Below, piece after piece: positions 33,343-45,223 of a stretch of 53,111 nucleotides of DNA. The stretch is from positions 1 through 53,111 of the forward strand of contig JADNRV010000335.1 in the NCBI GenBank assembly GCA_015499995.1, in the 5' to 3' direction. Source of the DNA: Flammula alnicola. Taxonomy: Eukaryota; Basidiomycota; Agaricomycetes; Agaricales; Strophariaceae. How positions within the stretch are numbered: the stretch's first letter is position 1; each line of letters opens with the position of its first letter. The position numbers and the translations under genes are program-made. Under the pieces are notes generated by a model, which did no database searches, had not been told where the DNA came from, and worked only from the letters and a program-made list of their open reading frames with translations.

Positions 33343-36092
33343 TCAGAGTACCAACTCTTCCAATTGATAAAGCCCAATATCGGCAGCTGCACCGACCCCT
33401 TTCCTCCTCTGCCTCCAGTCGCCCTTCTGCTTTTCTCGCTCACGCTCTTGTTGTGGGATAAGCGACTCCTTCACGACCTTTTCCTGTGCGATGGCAAAGG
33501 GCTCTAGCGGACCCCGCAGACCCTCTGCTGCGTTCGCGAATGCAATTTCAGGGTTCAATTGTGCATGCAGGCTCCGCAGAACCTTGTGCGCCGGCGGATA
33601 TTGCAAAAGCGATAGGAAAGACGCGTCGAGGATGGTCTGGAGGAGGTCAACAATCTGTGTATGGTCATATGAGTGAAAATCTGTGCTTCAAGAGTTACAA
33701 AAGCACCCACCTTTTCGAGCGGAGGCACCTCGTCCGGCTTCTTGTCTTTGTCGGCTCTCCGTCCGACGACGGTCCAAATCCCCTGTTCCGTCTTCTTCAA
33801 ATCCTTTTTCGCGGGCAAGAGGCGCTCATCCAGTTTCGCCCTTCTAGCAATCCATCCATCCAAAACTTGTAGGATCATCGTCAGGTCCTCGGCATCTTGC
33901 ATGTACCGTTTGAAGGCAAGAAGCAAGGGACCGCGAGATGTGGGGTAAGTCGCAAGAAGGTTTAAGAAAGCCGGTAAAGGGATGATCGCATTATTCGACG
34001 CAACTCCCGAGGAAGCGGGAGGATCTACTTCCATAGCATCGTCCGAAGTTGTAGCCTTGCTCTGTGAACTTGAGAGCCGATGGCGTGCGATGACAACCCG
34101 CAGAGACTCCAGAATTTCAGATTCTGTCAGATCCAAGACGGAGCTAAATGCGAGCTCGATAGATTTCTGGAAATTGAAATTAAGTTGGCTTTTTTTCTCA
34201 ACCAATGCGTAGGGCACATACCCAATCATCTCTTGCTCTTAGTGCACCTAAAAGACCTCCAGTGCTTTGGACCATGGCGCTGGATACCACGCGTCTCTCG
34301 AGAAGATATTGAAAGATATCGGGTGCATATGGGGCGGTGGAAGGAACAGTCGAATTCGTTTTTGAGTCTGGGGCTGGGAGCTGGAGGATAACGCTGAGAA
34401 GTTCCTTGACGAAATTGTAATCCAGTGCCGATGGAGCGGCCTATATCATAAATAAGACCCTAAGGATGTAGAATTAGTGCAAACGATAAATACCTCGTCC
34501 TTTTTGGGTGACCATTTCATGAAAGCAGCCGCTGCAGCCTGCGGCCTCCCGCCTTGCATTGCAGTCCGCATCGTGTCTAGCAGCTTTGCCCGTGCCGTCT
34601 CCTCTGCACTGTTTTGAACATTTCCGTTGGCAAGTGTGTGCTGTTCCTCGGATGATCGCACCCATTTCCTCCCGGCAGCTCCGCGACCCATAGCGGCAGC
34701 AATCGTAGAGAATATCGGCACTGAATACGGCACGACCAGGATAACCGAAGTTGTTTTGTGTTCGACATTGTCGGAAGACAAGATGAGGATCGCCTGGCCT
34801 AGGACTTGGGTTTGGGCCTTTGTTTGACTCTGCGTGCCAGGAATGAGTCGGATATGGAGAGCAGAGGCGGACAAGGCAGAAGGAATGGGCAGAGTGTGCG
34901 AGGCGAGGAGAACGGAAAACTGAATGTCCCACAGGAGTAGAGTGATTTCTTGAGAGGCGGCAGCGGCCAGAAGAACGTGGGACGAAGTAAGGGCGAGGAG
35001 AGAGACAAGGAGTTTGGAGCTGGAAATGAATGATAGCCCTGCGAGATGAAGAGGAGTGGACAACGGGTCAAGTTGTCCGGGTGATAGCCGGTAGGAATTC
35101 AGGGTACCGTCGAGGGCTATTGGAACTTGTTCAGTAAAAATTAAGGCAATCAGCATAGGACGCACTCAAGACGCTCAAAATCCCTGTGCTGCTACATGAC
35201 ACACTTGCTATATCCTATTAAGTGTCAGATATAATATTAGGACGTATACAGAATAGTCAGGCACCTGGTTATCAATCGGGACCTCGTACTTCTGCTCCTC
35301 AGATATTGAATCTGCCTCGTCGATGGCCAAGATTCTAAGGTATGTAGTTTTGGACATTCCCGATACACACTGCACAAGGACAGTTCCATTTTTTCCATTG
35401 GAGAAGGTCGTTGTACTGGCTGGAAATAGGCTGGCGTGGACAACGCTTGAGGATTTCGACGACGACGATGATTTGACCTCAAGTGAATCGGCATCTATCA
35501 CTGATACGTCTCCAGTCGTCGAAAGGGCAATGATACGCCCAGAAAGCTCGTTACAAGAGTAAAGACCATGGACTGTTTGATCTTTTGAAAGCTAAATTGC
35601 GATCAGCCTGGATGCAGATTTCCAAAAACAAAAACGCACTATAACTTTACTCTGCTTGGGTTTTTGCTTCGCATTCAAAGTGTCGTCTTGCCACATCCAA
35701 AGGGTGCGTCCAGCCTCATCAGAAGAAGACAATTCTGGCGAAGCAGACATAACAGCATAGGTTGTTGATGCATGGCTTGAGGAAGACGGCAAGGTCAACG
35801 GAGGGCAGGAAAATGAGGTAGATGGGCCAAGCGTATGGGAGATTATAGGATGTAGTGTCGATATCTGGGAACCCTATCAGTTATTGAAAAGATGTATATA
35901 ACATTTTCTACTCACATCGAGGATGTGTACGCCGTCTGCGTGAGCGGCAACAGTCACATATCCATCTGTGCTGTTCGATTTTTCGTAGGACGTCGCGTAA
36001 ACCCCAGGACCACGCTTTTGCGATGATTTTCCTCGAGCGGACGAAGTGTAGCTTGCGAGAACAAAAGGGTCGTTTATATTGGAGATTGTCAT
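33343..36092 (-). CDS. Large beta-propeller-type protein, tentative Utp8/NOL11-like nucleolar factor
   Basis: Eight exons (36092-35916, 35873-35646, 35591-35265, 35214-35166, 35116-34494, 34440-34222, 34166-33711, 33654-33343) sum to 796 residues. The N-terminal half reads as degenerate beta-propeller strands (GYVTVAAHADGVHILD, SGRIIALSTTGDVSVIDADS, VLLAAAASQEITLLLWDIQF). The C-terminal half is helical (IELAFSSVLDLTESEILESL, LPAFLNLLATYPTSRGPLLLAFKRYM, DLTMILQVLDGWI). This layout and the C-terminal blocks resemble NOL11/Utp8, a t-UTP component for pre-rRNA transcription and processing, but I cannot confirm the family by eye. A generic WD protein is the alternative. The intron at 35874-35915 is only 42 bp. 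A MITE starts 19 bp upstream of the ATG. Confidence 0.6.
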
Positions 36093-36111
36093 GGCATTCC
36101 AATGCACTTTA

Positions 36112-36672
36112 CAGTGCCCATCACCACCTCTCCAACACCTCCTGTTTGGTGCCGAGAAATTTTTTGTAGAATTTTTCTGATTTTCTTAGGAAGGAAACCC
36201 ATGAAAAGAATGCGATTTACGCGTTTTCTCATTTTTTCCCACGGTGTTTCACTTTTTCGGGGTTGGGAAAAAAAATAAAGGGCTCCAATTTTATATTATT
36301 TGAGGGAGAGAAGATGAAGAAAGGCAGGAAACAATGTTTATGAGGTTTTCGGCCAAAAATCCCCTTTTCCTGCCTGATCCGGCGGCTCTGTAGGGTTGGG
36401 TGGTAGCTTTGGGTAAGTGTGACCGTGACCGTAACATACCTTATATAGTAGGTTGTGACAGAGGGTTAGGGTTTGTTTCACTTTTCTAAGGCCGGAATTT
36501 TGAAAACTTGTCCGATCGACTTGAGATTCACACCAATGATTGCCCTCATGAATCTAAGCACATTCCCGGTGTTTTTGACAAATTTGGGGTATCCGGGAAA
36601 ATGTAGTTATCAAATGTGTGTTTTTGTTTGTTCCCTGCCAAACCAGGTGATGCGAGGTGGTGATGGGCACTG
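36112..36672. mobile_element. MITE, Tc1/mariner-like termini, TA flanks
   Basis: The left end CAGTGCCCATCACCACCTC is a perfect inverted copy of the right end at 36654-36672. TA dinucleotides flank both sides (36110-36111 and 36673-36674). The 561-bp interior has no coding capacity. Termini CAGTG with a TA target fit Tc1/mariner-type MITEs. Confidence 0.85.
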
Positions 36673-36674
36673 TA

Positions 36675-37418
36675 GAGCGAAAGTGTAGATGGAGGTCAGG
36701 AACTCGGAAAAACTCTTTTTTGGGCGGCCCGGCTGCCGCATGTGCATAAATATTTGAGCTACAATAATCGTCGATAAAGTATGCCTTGACAACGGGCCCG
36801 ATACTGACAACGCACCGGCGGGTATGATCATAACCCCCGCCATATGGTAAATTTTCTTTAAAATTACGAGGTACTGTATGTGAATTAAAGGTCGACTTTA
36901 AGTTACCTCGCTATGCTTAAATAAGTAAATAAATAATTGATTTACACAGACTGAGAGATGTAAACTATATATAAATACTTCTTGAACTCATCCAGTTAAG
37001 ATCATATTGGCTGGATCAGCCATAACTCCAGCGTGGAGTGCATTCGTGAATTGAAATTTACGGGGCGATTACCGTGTAATTACGGTGGAAATTACGGCGG
37101 CAACTTCCGTTCCCTAATTGCGGATGCTTGCCCAGAGTCATATACAATCGCGCATTTCATCTCAGAAGGCACAGGCTGACAGCCCAAGAGAATGTAGGGG
37201 CAAATACGAGGTAATGAGAAAGATTATCAATTAAACCTGAAAGTGAGTATGCCACTTGTCGCTAACCTGTGATTCTCCTCACAGCATGGTATGCTCTAGA
37301 GATGGGATTTATTCCATATAAAAAACACGAACAGTTAATTAACTTATCAGTCCCGCGAAGTCTTTGAACATGAATTGAACTCTGTAACTGTATTAATGAA
37401 ATCCGGGAGATCTATGTA
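36675..37418. other. Intergenic, no gene seen
   Basis: AT-rich. Around 37060-37130 the motif ATTACGG or a variant recurs several times. I assign no function. Confidence 0.4.
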
Positions 37419-38005
37419 TCAGTAATCAAACTCGGGACCGAGGTAATCTCTTTCTGGACATACCCAACACGGTGCGGAGAGCCTGTAGACTTGCGAAGGA
37501 TTAGCATCCATGACCATAAACTTCTTCTCGACGATCGTCACCATCTCCAAGAGTAGCTTGTGTGGAAAGAGTATCGTAGGAAGATGAGAATTGGAATGCG
37601 GATGACGACGGCTCGAAATTGGAAGGCAAACGACAAAGTGCTCAATCCTCAGCCGGTTTGTGAGGTTGATGTTAGGATTGAGGTCCGGTTTATAATCTCC
37701 TTGGAACTGGAGAGAATCCTCTCAAGAACATGAAATGACGATGGAGCCGTCATAGCGACATCCTGGACGAGAGAGGTGTGGTTAAACACTGTTAGGTGCT
37801 GAAATCTCGATAGGAAGCCCATTCATACCCATTGACGTCCTATGTAACTTAAAGTACTCTGTGCAGCGGTGTTCAGAGGTTCTTCATGTCCGAAAGGTCG
37901 CCGTAGTTGGGCAGACGCTTTAGAAGGGACCGACCATATTTGATATTCTCCAACGAGATGCAAACTAGCGCTCTTCCTCTGGCCTAATGGGCATTCAAAT
38001 CGCAA
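37419..38005 (-). pseudogene. Decayed or incompletely resolved protein-coding remnant
   Basis: On the minus strand a frame without a start ends at the TGA 37419-37421 and reads like protein: LTNRLRIEHFVVCLPISS, FPHKLLLEMVTIVEKKFMVM, VYRLSAPCWVCPERD. Upstream pieces in other frames (FQHLTVFNHTSLVQDVAMTA, YGRSLLKRLPNYGDLSDM) also look coding but cannot be joined by normal introns. This fits a decayed mushroom hypothetical gene. I do not know the family. Confidence 0.4.
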
Positions 38006-38386
38006 AAAAAATCAATTCATTGCTTAACACTCTTCGGCTTTTATAGGCTCACAGTATGGTGCTGGAAGTTCTATCTGTCGGAAGTAGATCATACATGCGA
38101 GTTCGTGCGAGACTCCTTTAAGTTTTAGAGTTCAGAAATGTCCGAGTGTTCTTTGTCAACCGCAGAGTGTCGGTGGACGAAACTCTTTTTCATCTTCAAC
38201 ATTTGAACATCTGAAAGAATAATGATATGAAAAGCTTGTCATGAGGAACTGTGGGCAGAAGGGAAGTGGAAAGAAATATTCAAAGAGTCACGTCACAAGC
38301 TGAGTCTGACGGACCGTTGGACCGGCGCCTCGGATGTTGTCCAGGGCCGTCAACATCTTGGTTGTATCTTGGATCCAAGGCTCCTG
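38006..38386. other. Upstream region of lipoyltransferase gene
   Basis: No gene recognised. Confidence 0.4.
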
Positions 38387-40371
38387 ATGTTCTCGTGGCG
38401 AGCAGTGCAACGCGTCTCAACGCGATTGCAGACAACATACGCGGACCTGCGCTGTAATCAATCCCCAAATCTCTATTGCTGGAGAAGGCATGGCCTTCGA
38501 GGATTTGTCACGACTGGCGTCAAAGCGGAGCCCACAAATTCGAATGGCGGGCTGAGTCCCGATCATGATATCTACGTGTCTACCTCCACGGACCCCTACT
38601 TCAACCTGACGCTGGAAGATTGGTGAGTGGGCAGTATAAACTCTCTTTTGTTGCTCTTTCTGTGGTCTTGCATATACCCCCGCAGCAAGATCTTTTTCGG
38701 ACCGAAACATCAAATCTTACTCCATATCCTCATCCGCAGGTTATTTCGACACTCTCCTGAATCAAAACCGCTGTTGTTAATTTATCGGGATTCTCCGTGC
38801 GTTGTTATTGGTAGGAACCAAAACCCTTGGACAGAGGTTAATTTTCCAGCTCTGCGTGCAGCCGGAATTCCGTTTCTGCGTAGACGAAGTGGAGGGGGAA
38901 CTGTATACCATGTGTGTTCCCATCTCACCGTGTCGTGTTTCACCTATTGCATGCTTCAACTCCACTCGTCTCTTACTTGCTCCAATTAGGATCTAGGGAA
39001 TACGAACTTTTCTATTCATTTACCACGGGCGTCCTTCGACCGGCACGCAACTGGCAGACTTGTTCTTCGCGCCATACGATCGTTAGGCATTAATGCATGC
39101 CTAAATGACAGAAATGATATATGCGTTGGTTCTGATAAGATGAGTCTGGACTCTGGAATATGTTTTTATATCTGAAATGTGCACCATCTTGGGACGGATG
39201 CATGTTGTGAATTCCGCTATCGTTTTCTCTGCTTCACCTTTGCTGCGAGGCTTACTTCTCCCGACTTTCTCTCTTTACGTTTCAGGATCTGCATACAAGA
39301 TCGTGAACAAACGCGCCTACCACCATGGGACGATGCTCATTACTACAAAGCTCGACGCATTAGGTGGCTTCTTACGCCCACAGAAGGTGAGTAATATAAC
39401 CTTGAATGTTTTCTATATCTCTGTCATACGCCGGCGATCCAGGAGCTCCCTGCCATCTATATCACATCTGATATATCGCCGCTTGAGCTTATGTGACACT
39501 CAGACGCTAACAAAGCCACAGAACCTTGTTTGGGTCCGACACCCCTGGCTTTCTCGAGTCTGGTCGCATGCGCACACCGACTTCTCTATTTTTAATTGCC
39601 GTCGACTTCCTTGGCTAAATTCTCATCGAATTTAATAGAACAATATTGTCACCAAAGGCGTGGCATCCGTTCGCTCGCCGGTGTCTAATTTACAAAAATA
39701 TGCCGCCAGTACTACACACGAAAGCTTCACCTCTGCTGTCGTGACAGAGTTCCGGAGAGAATTTGGAATCACCACCGATGTATGTCCCCTCTTTCCCAAC
39801 ATAGAAAACTCTGTTCACGTCTCCTGGTTTCAGATCTGTGTCGTGCCGGACTCGGAGGAGACAAAAAGCATCGGATACATCCGCAAAGGCATGTTGGAGT
39901 TGTCTGTAAGTTGTGTTCATCTTACCGCTCTCATGTTCTGACCGCGGCATCCGGATACCTACTAAACTAGACATGGGAGTGGGCGTACGGTCAAACGCCA
40001 GAATTTACCCACACGTTAAGCAACACTTTTTCATGGGGAGACGTTGTACGTTATCTCTTTTTTTCTCGCTTAACATCGGTTCTCTTGACACACTTCATAA
40101 ATAGACGGTCGAAATTCGCTCGAAACATGGTATTATTTTGGACTGCTTGCTGCTCATCAATAATGCGCGTATTCCAACATCAATGATTAAAGCCCTCAAT
40201 GAGGAATGTCGAGCAATCTATGCAGGCAAGCGCTATGGATTTCTACAGGAAGCCAGAGATCATCGAACCGGAGAATTTGGTGTGGCTTCTACTGGCTCCA
40301 CGATTACCCAGCTATCTCCGCCTTTGCAGGATGTGAGTATATGGCTAGAGAAAGCCACCTCCCTAATATAA
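38387..40371 (+). CDS. Lipoate-protein ligase / lipoyltransferase, mitochondrial (LIPT1/AIM22-like)
   Basis: Eight exons (38387-38622, 38740-38911, 38990-39143, 39286-39386, 39639-39779, 39834-39905, 39971-40045, 40105-40371) sum to 405 residues. The Arg-rich start (MFSWRAVQRVSTRLQ) is a mitochondrial presequence. The BPL/LplA catalytic domain shows DPYFNLTLEDWLF, VVIGRNQNPWTEVN, the lipoate/ATP loop RRRSGGGTVYHDLGNTNFS, SAYKIVNKRAYHHGTML and KGVASVRSPVSNL. The C-terminal part (TWEWAYGQTPEF, WGDVTVEIRSKHGIILDC) matches the accessory domain. It would transfer lipoyl groups to E2 subunits and glycine-cleavage H protein. The junction of exons 3 and 4 is the least certain, because the family usually reads SGSAYK there. 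The 252-bp intron at 39387 is unusually long for this window. Confidence 0.9.
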
Positions 40372-41027
40372 TCACACCCAGTCAGATTACTTTCACTCAT
40401 AAAAAATATCCCCTTTTGCTCCTTGCATCGCAACTTCAGCATACTCGCATTCGCGGCACCTGCTTTGTCAACATCATGTTCGTAAAATAAGTTATACTGT
40501 ATGTATATCGTAGTAATATTCGTGCCTCTCGCATCACATCAAGACTACTACTGACGTTTTTTTTTTTTGGACAAAAAATAATTGTTCCGCGGAACGCAGC
40601 CTTAGGCCAAATCATATGCGACAGCTTTCGTAAAAATGCAATGGGATATCATTTATGAGAAATGCGAGGTGTTGGTGTTGAATGGGCGTTAGTCTTCCAT
40701 TACGGCAGAAAAGCAAACAAGAAAAACGAGGACGATTCATGATCGCTACTGCTCCGGAACCAGCAGTGTTCATGATTACCCTACATCCTCGGACCAAAAC
40801 TAAGAAAGACACTCCATGAACAGCAGGAAGGTTCTCCATCAAGCTTTGGATGAACGATCCGAGGTCCTGAATGCGCCCACCATATCAATGTTCTGCGCAG
40901 GCCAAAAAACACATGTCGAAACTTGATGAAGAGTCTCTTGTTGGGTTTATAGTGCTTGACGCGTCTGCGGGCTCCAAGGAGGTGTGGCCGTGGTATCATG
41001 TGGGGCAAGATATCTCGAATTCATAAT
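40372..41027. other. Convergent 3' region, no gene seen
   Basis: Between the 3' ends of the lipoyltransferase and NDUFA1 genes. Contains a T-run at about 40559-40568. Frames here show no recognisable protein. Confidence 0.4.
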
Positions 41028-41444
41028 CTAGGTAAGACGCTCTGTGTACCTAACGCTGTTTGTCGAGAATTCAGGCGGCGCAACAGGATTACTCTAACAA
41101 TCGCAAATCAGCCATGGCTGTGTAGTAAAATGAACCAAATTACTCACCGATTGCCCTCGTTTATGACCAGTCAGCTGGCTGTCCCGATTCATCATCATTG
41201 CATCCCAATTGTCTATTGAATATCGAGGAGGCTGTATATTATGGAGCATTCGATTTGTACAAGATCATATAATGCTTTCCGACACTAACCTTTCCTTGGT
41301 TTTGAGCCCTTTGTGTGACGTTTACGAGGGTCCCAGCCACTCCAAACATGGCGGTGAGAAGGCCTAAACATACATTAGTGAAACGCCACGAATACGTGGA
41401 AATCGCGCACCAAAAGGAATGAGTGCCTCCCAAGGAACAGGCAT
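41028..41444 (-). CDS. NDUFA1: NADH:ubiquinone oxidoreductase subunit NDUFA1 (MWFE, complex I)
   Basis: Four tiny exons (41444-41411, 41363-41290, 41231-41148, 41093-41028; introns of 47, 58 and 54 bp) sum to exactly 85 residues. The protein starts MPVPWEALIPFGLLTAMFG, a single N-terminal membrane anchor, and continues VTQRAQNQGKPPRYSIDNWD, then MMMNRDSQLTGHKRGQS. These are the marks of fungal NDUFA1/MWFE, a small membrane-arm subunit of complex I. Because no exon exceeds 84 bp, simple open-frame scans miss it. Confidence 0.92.
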
Positions 41445-42006
41445 GATGTTTTGCCACGAATAATAGCGACTTCGAATGAGAAAGAGAAAGAAACAACAGC
41501 CAAGATTGAGCAACAGTGTTCGCCGACCGGCTACGATCAGTTTGTGAGTATTTGTGTTTATTTAGCAAGAAGCACCGCCAAAAGCACACATCCCGACATA
41601 CGTTATGTAACCCAAACGGAACTGAGGTGGAAACCTGTAACCCACCTCTACCTGTTCCCTTTGGCCAGGACGCCAACGTAGAGCTGTGTTGTGATATTTC
41701 CTACTTTCTATGGTAGGATTCAAGAGCCATTCAATCGCCGGCTTACAGATATCACCGAGTCGACACCGAGTCGGACCGACGCCGACAGGCTACAATATTA
41801 ATCAGATCTCGGGAACTAATTAGTGACTTGAAGCCACAGGTGTATATAATAAAAGACAGGATCTCTATGGGAAAGAGGCCTGTAAATTTAAGGGTCCTAT
41901 TCTAAATTATCGGCGATGATTCATATGATCATTGTAGCGTGTAAATGTAATAAGTAAAGGAGAGAGAGGCATAACCGAAGGACAGAAAGGAGTGGTGCAT
42001 ATTCGG
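41445..42006. other. Intergenic, no gene seen
   Basis: Upstream region of NDUFA1, then the 3' region of the orphan gene at 42.0 kb. Nothing else recognised. Confidence 0.4.
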
Positions 42007-43274
42007 TCAGTAACATAATACCTGGCAGCAGTACATAACAGAGACAAAAGACTGGCGGTATTCGGAGAGGATGAGGCAGTGACGACAGAGCCAGCTGTCT
42101 GCGCAATGAACGGAAATATCGATTACTCCGGGTTGCCACTGAAGCCACCATTTTGGACCATTTGGATTGAATACAGCATTGTTGGCGGGGAGGATAATGT
42201 GTGGGTGGAAAGAAGACGCAAGACGGTTCCCAGCGCCACCATCGCTGGCGACTAAGTCAGGATTTGGCATGTACTCTGCTGCTTGGTTTGCCATCTCGAG
42301 GTGTCGTATTTCGCGGACGTCGGTTGGGTACGGGAAAGAGGACTCAAGTCTCGAAGACGAGTTATGTGCGCTCGGAAGAGGTTGCTGGGCAGGATGTGGA
42401 TGACTTGGTGCCAAAGAGGAGCTCCCGTGAGTGTACAAATTTTGCTGGGAGTTCTCCGCCGCTTCTCGAGAAAAGACGATCGGATACGGGTTTGACGACA
42501 AATATGCCATCCCGAGGTATTGCGGTGCGCGGACGTCGGTTGGATACCGGGAAAAGGACTCGTCACTTGAAGACGAGTTATGTGCGCTCGAAGAAGGTTG
42601 CGGGTCGGGATGTGGATGACTTGGTGCTAAAGAGGAGTAGAAGAAGAGGTTCGCCTCTTCAGCCGAGGACCTTCCAGGAGTGGGCAAAATTTCGATGGGC
42701 GTTCTCCGCCGCTTCTCGATTAAAAGGGGGATGCAAGGGTTGGTGGTGTTCATCAGTCGTTCTACCCAGCTGATCATTATAATCAACCAGAATAGCTGTC
42801 TCGCTGGTTGGAGGTGCGTGATAAAAATAATCTGAGCCATGTGCGAAAGGCGTAGATGGAGTGGCCGCTTGAGAGGTCCCATTTAATGTCGAAGAGACAC
42901 GCGAGATGGTTTGCCCCACGATATTACGCGGGGTCTGGAGAGAGGGATGACCAGCGTTGTGCTCCAGGAAATGTCTTGTTGCTTCTTGATCATCGAATTG
43001 TATCCCAGAAGGGGTGGGAGGGAGGGGGTATGCATCAACCTCGTACTGAACGCTCTGAGGGTCCGGACTGGGGGTATCTCCACTGTCGAGAGAATTTTCC
43101 GGAGCGTCATCGCGCCTACTGTTGGATCGCATATTCTGCAATCTTCCAAAAGTGTGGTGAAAGCGCTACCAGGTGTCTATCAGCAATAGCGTCAAGGATT
43201 CGCAGAACTATGCATACCGCTGGGTCGATGTCGCGCAACCTCTTATGGACGGATTTGGAAGTTTTCTTGGGCAT
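42007..43274 (-). CDS. Orphan low-complexity protein with basic N-terminus and internal repeat
   Basis: The start MPKKTSKS at 43274 is spliced (43274-43218 to 43165, 51-bp intron) to give a short basic head (KKTSKSVHKRLRDIDPARFH). A long Ser/Pro/His-rich region follows (SPDPQSVQYEVDAYPLPPTP, PTSETAILVDYNDQLG). A segment near FNREAAENAHRNFAH is repeated ~250 bp further on as FSREAAENSQQNLYTH, together with a repeated LAPSHPHP...SAHNSSS unit. Between the copies the frame does not join without an unseen intron or a frameshift (around 42640-42690). The end NPNGPKWWLQWQPG and beyond is uncertain. I do not recognise a family. The basic head might bind nucleic acid (inference). Confidence 0.5.
42343..42721 (-). 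repeat. Imperfect tandem duplication inside the orphan gene
   Basis: The motif GTTCTCCGCCGCTTCTCGA occurs at 42451 and 42701. The block around GACGAGTTATGTGCGCTCG occurs at about 42357 and 42569. The copies differ by a 38-bp length change that alters the reading frame. Confidence 0.75.
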
Positions 43275-45223
43275 TTCCTGTTTCTTCGAGCGCATAGGTT
43301 GAGAGATGAGGAGCCTTAAGTTGGGAGAACACAGTGATGAATAAATAGTCTAGCATTGGCGCGTCTCTAACCATTTGAAGAAGCGCATCTTCAACCGCGA
43401 GGCAGTGGAGTTTGCAGTTCCAGGAGCGTGTTATGCAATATTAACACCAGGCCGCGAGTCCTGCACTCGGAGAGAATGCTACAGTTCGTCCACAAAGTCA
43501 TTGGACCCTTGATAAACGCCAATGTCAGATCACAAAGTGACCATAAAAAACGAGCCAACTGCAAGCCGCAGTTTGCATCGTGGTTAAACATGATCATGAG
43601 AGGCAATTTCAGAGTCCCAGAACATCCTCCAAGCCAAACAAAAACAATCCAAGATGCGCCGCAAGTTCCGCCGCCCAAGGTCTTTCGCATACATACAACC
43701 ACAACCACCAAAGACTAGCCTTGCATCCTTGACAATTGTACTAACATGCAGCTGTACCCAGGTGCGATAAGTTTGATGAACCATGCCTTCGTAACTCGTG
43801 GGCCTATTTAAACGATCTTGGCTGATCTTGGTCCGAAGATCTGGACCCATCAGTTTGTTGGTTATCAGACGCCGGAAGAGCATCGAAGCCGCTGCGCGAC
43901 AACGACTGCCCTCGAAACGCTCGAAGGAAGAGATCTGTGAATGATCCGGGATTTGCAAGGTAACCAGAAGCCTTTCAAATTGCAGAGAATGTAACGGCGG
44001 TCAACACATCATCTTACATTATGCTTATCGCCCTCTTATTTTATTTCAGACCCAAGATCCGAATGCTCTTCTTGTCAGTGCAAGGTACCTCGCCAGTTAC
44101 GTAACTTCGTGCGCCCTTTTAGAAGCCTAACACTACCTGGGACTAAAGTCTTTCTGTATTCTAAACGTTAAACCTGGCTTATTGTTGACTTCATACCAAG
44201 TTTACAAGATTGCGTCTGTGTACATCCTGTCGAAAGCGATAGTTTCAAGTTACCATTACGTCCTGAAATTCTTTCTGAATTCTTATGGCAACTTTGTGTA
44301 TCCTAGAAGCTTGGAGCTATCGCTCAGTCTCGTTTCATGGGAATGTACGCTTTTAGATCGGATTCAACAGAGTTAATACAGCACATTCACCATCTATCTG
44401 AATCCTAACATAACCATGACTGTGCTGGCAGGATGCTGCACCCTTGCACCCTGCCAGCGATATTCTTTACGACCCTGTGTGTGTGCGTGTGTGGAAGAGC
44501 ACCGTCGGGCTTGATTGCAGCCAACTCACGTGTATCAATCAGTACTCGTGGGATTAGCGGGGGTGGTCAGCATATACTGTGTGCGAGGGACCTATAAGCG
44601 CCCATCTAAAGTAGGAACATTACGACATTTCCGGACAGTTCGCTAATTTAACAGCCGCGAATACTTCGACTTATTCAAAGGGGTTCAAATGTTTCCTTTG
44701 ACGATAAAATTTAATTAATTTGATTCTCGCTTGCCCCACTCTCGTGGCAGATTGATAGTAGACGAGAATCACATAAATACAGAATTGAACAATAGGCGCT
44801 GAGACTTTCTACTAGCGGGAAACAGGTATCGTACAGAATGTGAGTGGTGTTGCTGGCTATGAATTCAATCGTCATATAACGACGAGATACCGCAGTAAAG
44901 TTGAATAAGAACTCACTATACTGCGATACAAGAATTAAGAATGTCCAGAAAAAGGTCCAAACACAAAGCGATCGTGCCAGAGCCGATCGCCCATATCTGT
45001 GATAGGCACACCCTATGATAAACGTTTATCAAGAGACATGAAAAAGGTGGGCACTCTGACCACTGGCGAAAGTTCCGTTGCATTGACTCCGGGCCACCGG
45101 ACGTCGTTGTTTAGGAAAGCTGCGAGGTAGGGTCTCTCGCTCGTTTCCTGCATGCATCGGACAGGAATACTGCGGCGCTGTTCGCAAATATTATTAAAAT
45201 CAAAAGTGAATCCTTCGACTGCC
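43275..45223. other. Gene-poor stretch, no supported gene
   Basis: About 1.9 kb. A 124-residue minus-strand frame starting at 43958 and an overlapping plus-strand frame at 43428 are both open, but neither has recognisable similarity or splice logic. A short GT-rich microsatellite lies near 44475. Confidence 0.4.

Noticed and set aside
41239..41676. 145-residue minus-strand open frame
   Set aside because: It reads through introns of the real four-exon NDUFA1 gene. Only a short part coincides with exon 2.
43391..43958. Overlapping 106-124-residue frames on minus and a 96-residue frame on plus
   Set aside because: Neither strand shows family motifs, sensible introns or a conserved end, and both frames are open over the same bases.
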